The notes beneath the pieces are model-generated. The model did no database searches. It had not been told where the DNA came from and saw only the letters and a program-made list of their open reading frames with translations. Source: an uncultured Flavobacteriaceae bacterium (GTDB taxonomy: Bacteria > Bacteroidota > Bacteroidia > Flavobacteriales > Flavobacteriaceae). From it: a stretch of 64,000 nt of DNA. Location: positions 186,001 to 250,000 of the forward strand of contig CANLWN010000005.1 in NCBI GenBank assembly GCA_947494825.1, read 5' to 3'. Made by a program: the position numbers and the translations under genes. Every line of letters begins with the position of its first letter. The first letter of the stretch is position 1. This document shows positions 60,459-64,000 of the stretch, in pieces.

Positions 60459-61631
60459 TTAGCCGTGCGCCCCAAGTTGGGCAAGATTGTTTTGCATATT
60501 CACCGCCTCCCTCATTTTGGGGAGGTCTATCTCATGGACATCGTGCTTTTCTCCAATGCCTGAAATCAGGGTAATGGTAAGTTGTCCGCCCAAGTGTTCC
60601 CTAAACTCCTCTATGCCCGCTAACAGCTTGTCTATTTCCTTAGTGCTCTTTAAAGGTAGTCTAAGGTCAAAGCCCACTTGCTCCAAGACCGTAATGGCCC
60701 GAAGCAGCACAGTTTTTTCAATTAACCCCATAAGGAACGCATAGGTCATGTCCAAGACCATACCTATAGCCACCGCTTCCCCATGTCGTATGCCGTAAGC
60801 GGTCATATCCTCTAACTTATGTGCCGCCCAATGTCCAAAATCAAGGGGCCTGGAAGATCCATTTTCAAAGGGGTCTCCCCCTTCTGCGATATGCTGCATA
60901 TGAATTTGGGCACATCTATAAATCAGGTATTGCATACATTCCATATCCCTGTCCCGAAGCTTAGCGGCATTTTGTTCGATATAGTCAAAAAAGTTGCTGT
61001 CCTTTATCAGGGCAACCTTAACCGCTTCCGAGATACCGGCAATCCAATCCCGGCGTTCCAAGGTAGTCAAAAAACGAAGGTCGTTTATTATGGCATAAGG
61101 TGGGGCAAATGTCCCCAAAAAGTTTTTCTTTCCAAAGGTGTTAATTCCATTCTTTACCCCTACCGCCGCATCATTTTGCGATAGGACCGTTGTAGGAATA
61201 CGGATCAGTTTTATGCCCCTATGTGCAATGGCAGCGGCATATCCGGCCATATCAATGACAGCACCACCCCCTATGACGACCACAAAGGAATGTCTGCAAA
61301 TATGGTTATCATTTATAGCCTTCAGGACCCTATCTACATTCCCGTGATCGTTCTTGCTGGTCTCCCCTCCCGGAACAGTGAGCAGTGTTGTGAGTTCTAA
61401 GGTTTCACTATGTGTTTTGCAATAGCTACTTATATCACCCAAAATACTTGGATGATGTTCCTCAACCCCATCATCCACAACAAAAACTACTTTTACCCTT
61501 GTCCCAGACCGGTATCCCATTACAATATCCTTGAACATGGCGTTCTTTACGGAAAACAAACTTTCAGTGAAATGTAGTTTATAGTTAAACGCTATTTTAA
61601 AGGACTGCTCTATAGGTGAAAATGGTTTCAT
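60459..61631 (-). CDS. eboD: EboD-like 3-dehydroquinate synthase homologue
   Basis: Member of the sugar-phosphate cyclase family, 390 residues from the ATG at 61631 (MKPFSPIEQSFKIAFNY); the longer frame to 61697 would overlap eboC. NAD-binding FVVVIGGGAVIDMAGYAA (about 112-130), metal-site IRIPTTVLSQNDAAVGVKNGIN (about 140-160), and HWAAHKLE and IRHGEAVAIGM (His ligands) are conserved. It is close to but distinct from true AroB; the product is unknown. Confidence 0.92.
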   Translation of the reverse strand: MKPFSPIEQSFKIAFNYKLHFTESLFSVKNAMFKDIVMGYRSGTRVKVVFVVDDGVEEHHPSILGDISSYCKTHSETLELTTLLTVPGGETSKNDHGNVDRVLKAINDNHICRHSFVVVIGGGAVIDMAGYAAAIAHRGIKLIRIPTTVLSQNDAAVGVKNGINTFGKKNFLGTFAPPYAIINDLRFLTTLERRDWIAGISEAVKVALIKDSNFFDYIEQNAAKLRDRDMECMQYLIYRCAQIHMQHIAEGGDPFENGSSRPLDFGHWAAHKLEDMTAYGIRHGEAVAIGMVLDMTYAFLMGLIEKTVLLRAITVLEQVGFDLRLPLKSTKEIDKLLAGIEEFREHLGGQLTITLISGIGEKHDVHEIDLPKMREAVNMQNNLAQLGAHG

Positions 61632-61641
61632 GTCAAATGGG

Positions 61642-62544
61642 TTAGGTAACGGCAAACAGTTTAGAAAGTAACATGGACAACGGCAGCAACAAAACAATTA
61701 AACCGGCCAAAAGCAAATTGGAAAAACCTACCGCAATGGCCGCATCAAGTACTATTAAGGCCAGAACTCCCGATATTACCGCCTGTTTTATGTTTCCAGG
61801 AGAATTGTTTTGGTAAGCCCTCCATAACGGTCCATAGACCAAAATGGCAAAAAGGGTCAAAAAGGGAATAACTTCCAACATATTACTCGTATTCTGAAAC
61901 GCTAACACCATAACTGCTAAAATCACGATGGCGTATAAAACACCGGCCAAAATAATGTGCCTCTTATTGTTTCCATGCACTTCTCCCCTACTTATAAGGG
62001 TTATTGCAGCAATGTAGACCAAGGGAATTCCAGCATATGACCAATGGATCAGGGTTCCAAAAATACCCATTCCCAGTAATAAGTTCAATCCCCTGCAGAT
62101 GCCCATATTGATCGGCCCTAGAAAGGCGTACTTTTTAGAAAAAGAATCATAGAGCACTATGGCCAGTGCTAATATCACGGCCAAAGTGCCACAAAGGACG
62201 TTTACCCAAAAGGCCAGCAATATCCCTGCTAAAAGTAGGGAAAGCCCATAAAAAGAGGCCGCTTTTACAGAAACAAGTCCACTGGGGATAGGCCTTTCAG
62301 GACGTTCCTTTCGGTCAATTTTCGCATCGAATACATCGTTCAACACGACCCCTGCAGCATATAGACAAACCGAAGAAGCTATCAAAAATACCAGTTTTAA
62401 TGGAATGTCCGGGCCAATTGAAGAAAAATCGAAGCTTGAGCCATAGGCTCCTGCAATCGCCGAACCTGCCAAAATATCGGCCATTGCCGTTGGAAGATTG
62501 GCCGGACGGGCAAGTCTTAAATACCCCTTGAAAACCGCGTTCAT
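61642..62544 (-). CDS. eboC: EboC-like UbiA prenyltransferase
   Basis: A membrane prenyltransferase of the UbiA superfamily, 300 residues, with about eight or nine membrane helices. The first Asp-rich motif is NDVFDAKIDRKERPERPIPSG (about 89-109), and the second, usually DxxxD after helix 5, is weak (HGNNKRHI region). It starts directly after the eboB stop codon. Substrate unknown. Confidence 0.92.
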   Translation of the reverse strand: MNAVFKGYLRLARPANLPTAMADILAGSAIAGAYGSSFDFSSIGPDIPLKLVFLIASSVCLYAAGVVLNDVFDAKIDRKERPERPIPSGLVSVKAASFYGLSLLLAGILLAFWVNVLCGTLAVILALAIVLYDSFSKKYAFLGPINMGICRGLNLLLGMGIFGTLIHWSYAGIPLVYIAAITLISRGEVHGNNKRHIILAGVLYAIVILAVMVLAFQNTSNMLEVIPFLTLFAILVYGPLWRAYQNNSPGNIKQAVISGVLALIVLDAAIAVGFSNLLLAGLIVLLLPLSMLLSKLFAVT

Positions 62545-63456
62545 TTACGTTATTTTATCGGGATCCACCACTTTTGGCTGCTGGCCTCTTAGTACACTAT
62601 TATCGTTAAACAGTTTGGTCTGGTCTACCCCCTTGGGTTGCAACCAATCGGATTCCTTCATTTTGCCATTTTTGCCAAAAGCATCCAGGGCGTTTTGATA
62701 ACATGTTTTTACCACATCGATCCTGGGAATGCCACTATTGATCATTAAATTGGCAGTTTTTGGAACGGCCAGGGGATCGCTCACTCCCCAATCTGCGGAA
62801 CTGTCCACAATGATGTTATCGCTCCCATATTTCTTGACCACGGCAACCATACGTTCATTGCCCATTTTGGTTTTTGGATATATCGTAAAGGCGGCTATAA
62901 AACCTCTATCGAGTACGTCTTTCACCGTTTCTTCATTGTTATGATCAATAATGACCATGGAAGGGTCCAGGCCGTGCTCCAAGCAGACTTCCATACTCCG
63001 AAGCGTTCCTGCTTTTTTATCCCTATGAGGGGTATGTACCTGGACTACCATATTGAGTTCCTTAGCCATTTCCAACTGAATCCTAAAGTATTTATCCTCT
63101 GCGGGGGTTTGATCGTCATAGCCAATTTCCCCAATGGCAACTACGTTTTCTTTATGCATATATAGGGGCAAGAGCTCAATGACCTGTTCCGCCAAGGCCT
63201 CATTATTGGCCTCTTTGGAATTTAGGCCAATGGTGCAATAATGCCGTATTCCGAACTGACTGGCCCTAAAGGGCTCCCAGCCTACCAGACTACTGTAATA
63301 ATCCTGAAAAGAACCCACTTGGGTACGCGGTTGGCCCAACCAAAATGAAGGTTCAATAAGGGCAACTATTCCTGCTTGGGCCATGGCCTCATAATCATCC
63401 GTCGTTCGCGAGGTCATATGTACATGAGGGTCAATGAACATCATTTTGTTTTCCAT
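62545..63456 (-). CDS. eboB: EboB-like TatD-family metal hydrolase
   Basis: A 303-residue TIM-barrel amidohydrolase of the TatD type. I chose the ATG at 63456 (MENKMMFIDPHVHMTSR), 2 bp after the eboA stop. Metal ligands are His in FIDPHVHM (about 7-14), Glu in AIGEIGYD (about 110), His in VQVHTPHR, and Asp in IVDSSADWG (near 230). The second-gene position in the ebo cluster agrees. Confidence 0.92.
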   Translation of the reverse strand: MENKMMFIDPHVHMTSRTTDDYEAMAQAGIVALIEPSFWLGQPRTQVGSFQDYYSSLVGWEPFRASQFGIRHYCTIGLNSKEANNEALAEQVIELLPLYMHKENVVAIGEIGYDDQTPAEDKYFRIQLEMAKELNMVVQVHTPHRDKKAGTLRSMEVCLEHGLDPSMVIIDHNNEETVKDVLDRGFIAAFTIYPKTKMGNERMVAVVKKYGSDNIIVDSSADWGVSDPLAVPKTANLMINSGIPRIDVVKTCYQNALDAFGKNGKMKESDWLQPKGVDQTKLFNDNSVLRGQQPKVVDPDKIT

Positions 63457-63458
63457 AC

Positions 63459-64000
63459 TCAATTCTTTAAAGTCTCCCAAGTTAGTTGTTTGTCCCGAAT
63501 CCGTGTTACCAAATGGGGATATCTTTTGATCAATACTTTGGCTTCCGGTTTGTCCGAATCGCTACAGCAAAGTACTCCCGCCATGTTCTCCACAGGGTTA
63601 TGGCTCTTCAATAAACGTTCCATGTCCTGCAAGAGTACCTCGTTCAAAAAAGCGCCGACCGGGCGCCAAAAATAAGGGTCAATATCCCTTGATGCGGCCC
63701 AGCGTTCGTGCGCATAGTCCGATATGATCCGGGCAAGTTCGCTATTGGCCCTTTTATCGATAGCAACAATGTCCTGCAAGTTCTGTTGCATAAAAGCCGC
63801 TTTTAGATACATCTGGTTCCATTCCTGATCATTAAAATATAGGGCAGGATAAGGGTTTTTTAAAGCGATGGCATTAAAAACGGTTGCGATGTTGGTTCTT
63901 AAGGCCTCCACCGCGGTGCTTTTATAGTTTTGGGCATTGGGTAGCAGGACCAGAAATTTGAGCAGTGCAATCAGTTCCTCGGTATCCGCCACTTGAATGA
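63459..64000 (-). CDS. eboA: EboA domain protein (5' end beyond the window)
   Basis: The visible 180 or so codons run open to the window edge; a GTG at 63992 exists but the frame continues upstream, so the true start is probably outside. The sequence is mainly helical (LIALLKFLVLLPNAQNYKSTAVEALRTN, AQNLQDIVAIDKRANSELARIISDY-like), with no known catalytic motif, matching the EboA family. It leads the ebo operon. Confidence 0.85.
   Translation of the reverse strand, partial: IQVADTEELIALLKFLVLLPNAQNYKSTAVEALRTNIATVFNAIALKNPYPALYFNDQEWNQMYLKAAFMQQNLQDIVAIDKRANSELARIISDYAHERWAASRDIDPYFWRPVGAFLNEVLLQDMERLLKSHNPVENMAGVLCCSDSDKPEAKVLIKRYPHLVTRIRDKQLTWETLKN

Noticed and set aside
1-64000. CRISPR array
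   Set aside because: No regularly spaced short repeats were seen; the only tandem array is the 128-bp repeat beside tRNA-Pro.

Overview
This window reads as chromosome of a Bacteroidota bacterium, most likely a marine member of the Flavobacteriaceae. The evidence is a secreted nuclease with a type IX secretion sorting domain, DUF2911, DUF3822 and TMEM220 families, promoters of the Bacteroidota type (TTTG, about 19 bases, TAnnTTTG), little Shine-Dalgarno signal, several TTG starts, and an eboABCDEF cluster. Closest relatives cannot be fixed without database searches.

Layout. 1-2415: minus-strand nitric oxide reductase genes norC-norB-norQ (norQ cut by the window edge), with two nested inverted-repeat structures between norB and norQ. 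2752-4636: a compact minus-strand operon of an ABM-like protein, an ArsR regulator, an SRPBCC protein and an M23 lipoprotein. 4831-6939: a DUF2911/TPR protein, an AAC(3)-I-like acetyltransferase and a membrane protein.

6997-18806: an AT-rich genomic island of about 11.8 kb, inserted in the 3' end of tRNA-Pro(TGG) and bounded by a 13-bp direct repeat. It carries a tyrosine recombinase of the IntDOT-like type (Ser in place of the first catalytic Arg), a RadC-like protein, an XRE regulator, and a MarR/isochorismatase/pirin operon. Its most notable cargo is a defence module: two adjacent reverse transcriptases that look like DRT type 3 (drt3a, drt3b), then a candidate structured ncRNA holding an unpaired ACACACA tract and its own terminator, then a DUF2779 nuclease/exonuclease. 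The ncRNA candidate is the strongest discovery in the window.

18795-32370: tRNA-Pro beside a 128-bp tandem repeat, tRNA-Ser(GCT), a PgpH-like HD phosphohydrolase, thiolase, NlpC/P60 protein, TPR protein, gyrA, clpC and the nicotinamide-nucleotide hydrate repair enzyme. 32447-37299: the threonine operon thrABC behind a promoter and a short threonine-rich leader peptide, which suggests attenuation. 37400-42024: gcvT, glutaminase, an epimerase-like protein, phhB, yebC and a lipoprotein. 42124-46935: a 1603-residue secreted ExeM-type nuclease. 47774-53007: a minus-strand run of a RecD-like helicase, DUF4126, kdsB, a HAD phosphatase and a KdnB-like iron dehydrogenase (Kdo/LPS sugar metabolism), then a PlsC acyltransferase. 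53266-57539: two small conserved proteins, rsmD, rnpB (opposite strand) and dnaX. 57528-64000: TMEM220 protein plus eboF-E-D-C-B-A, all on the minus strand, with eboA running off the window.

All calls come from reading the sequence and recognising motifs; no database comparison was run.
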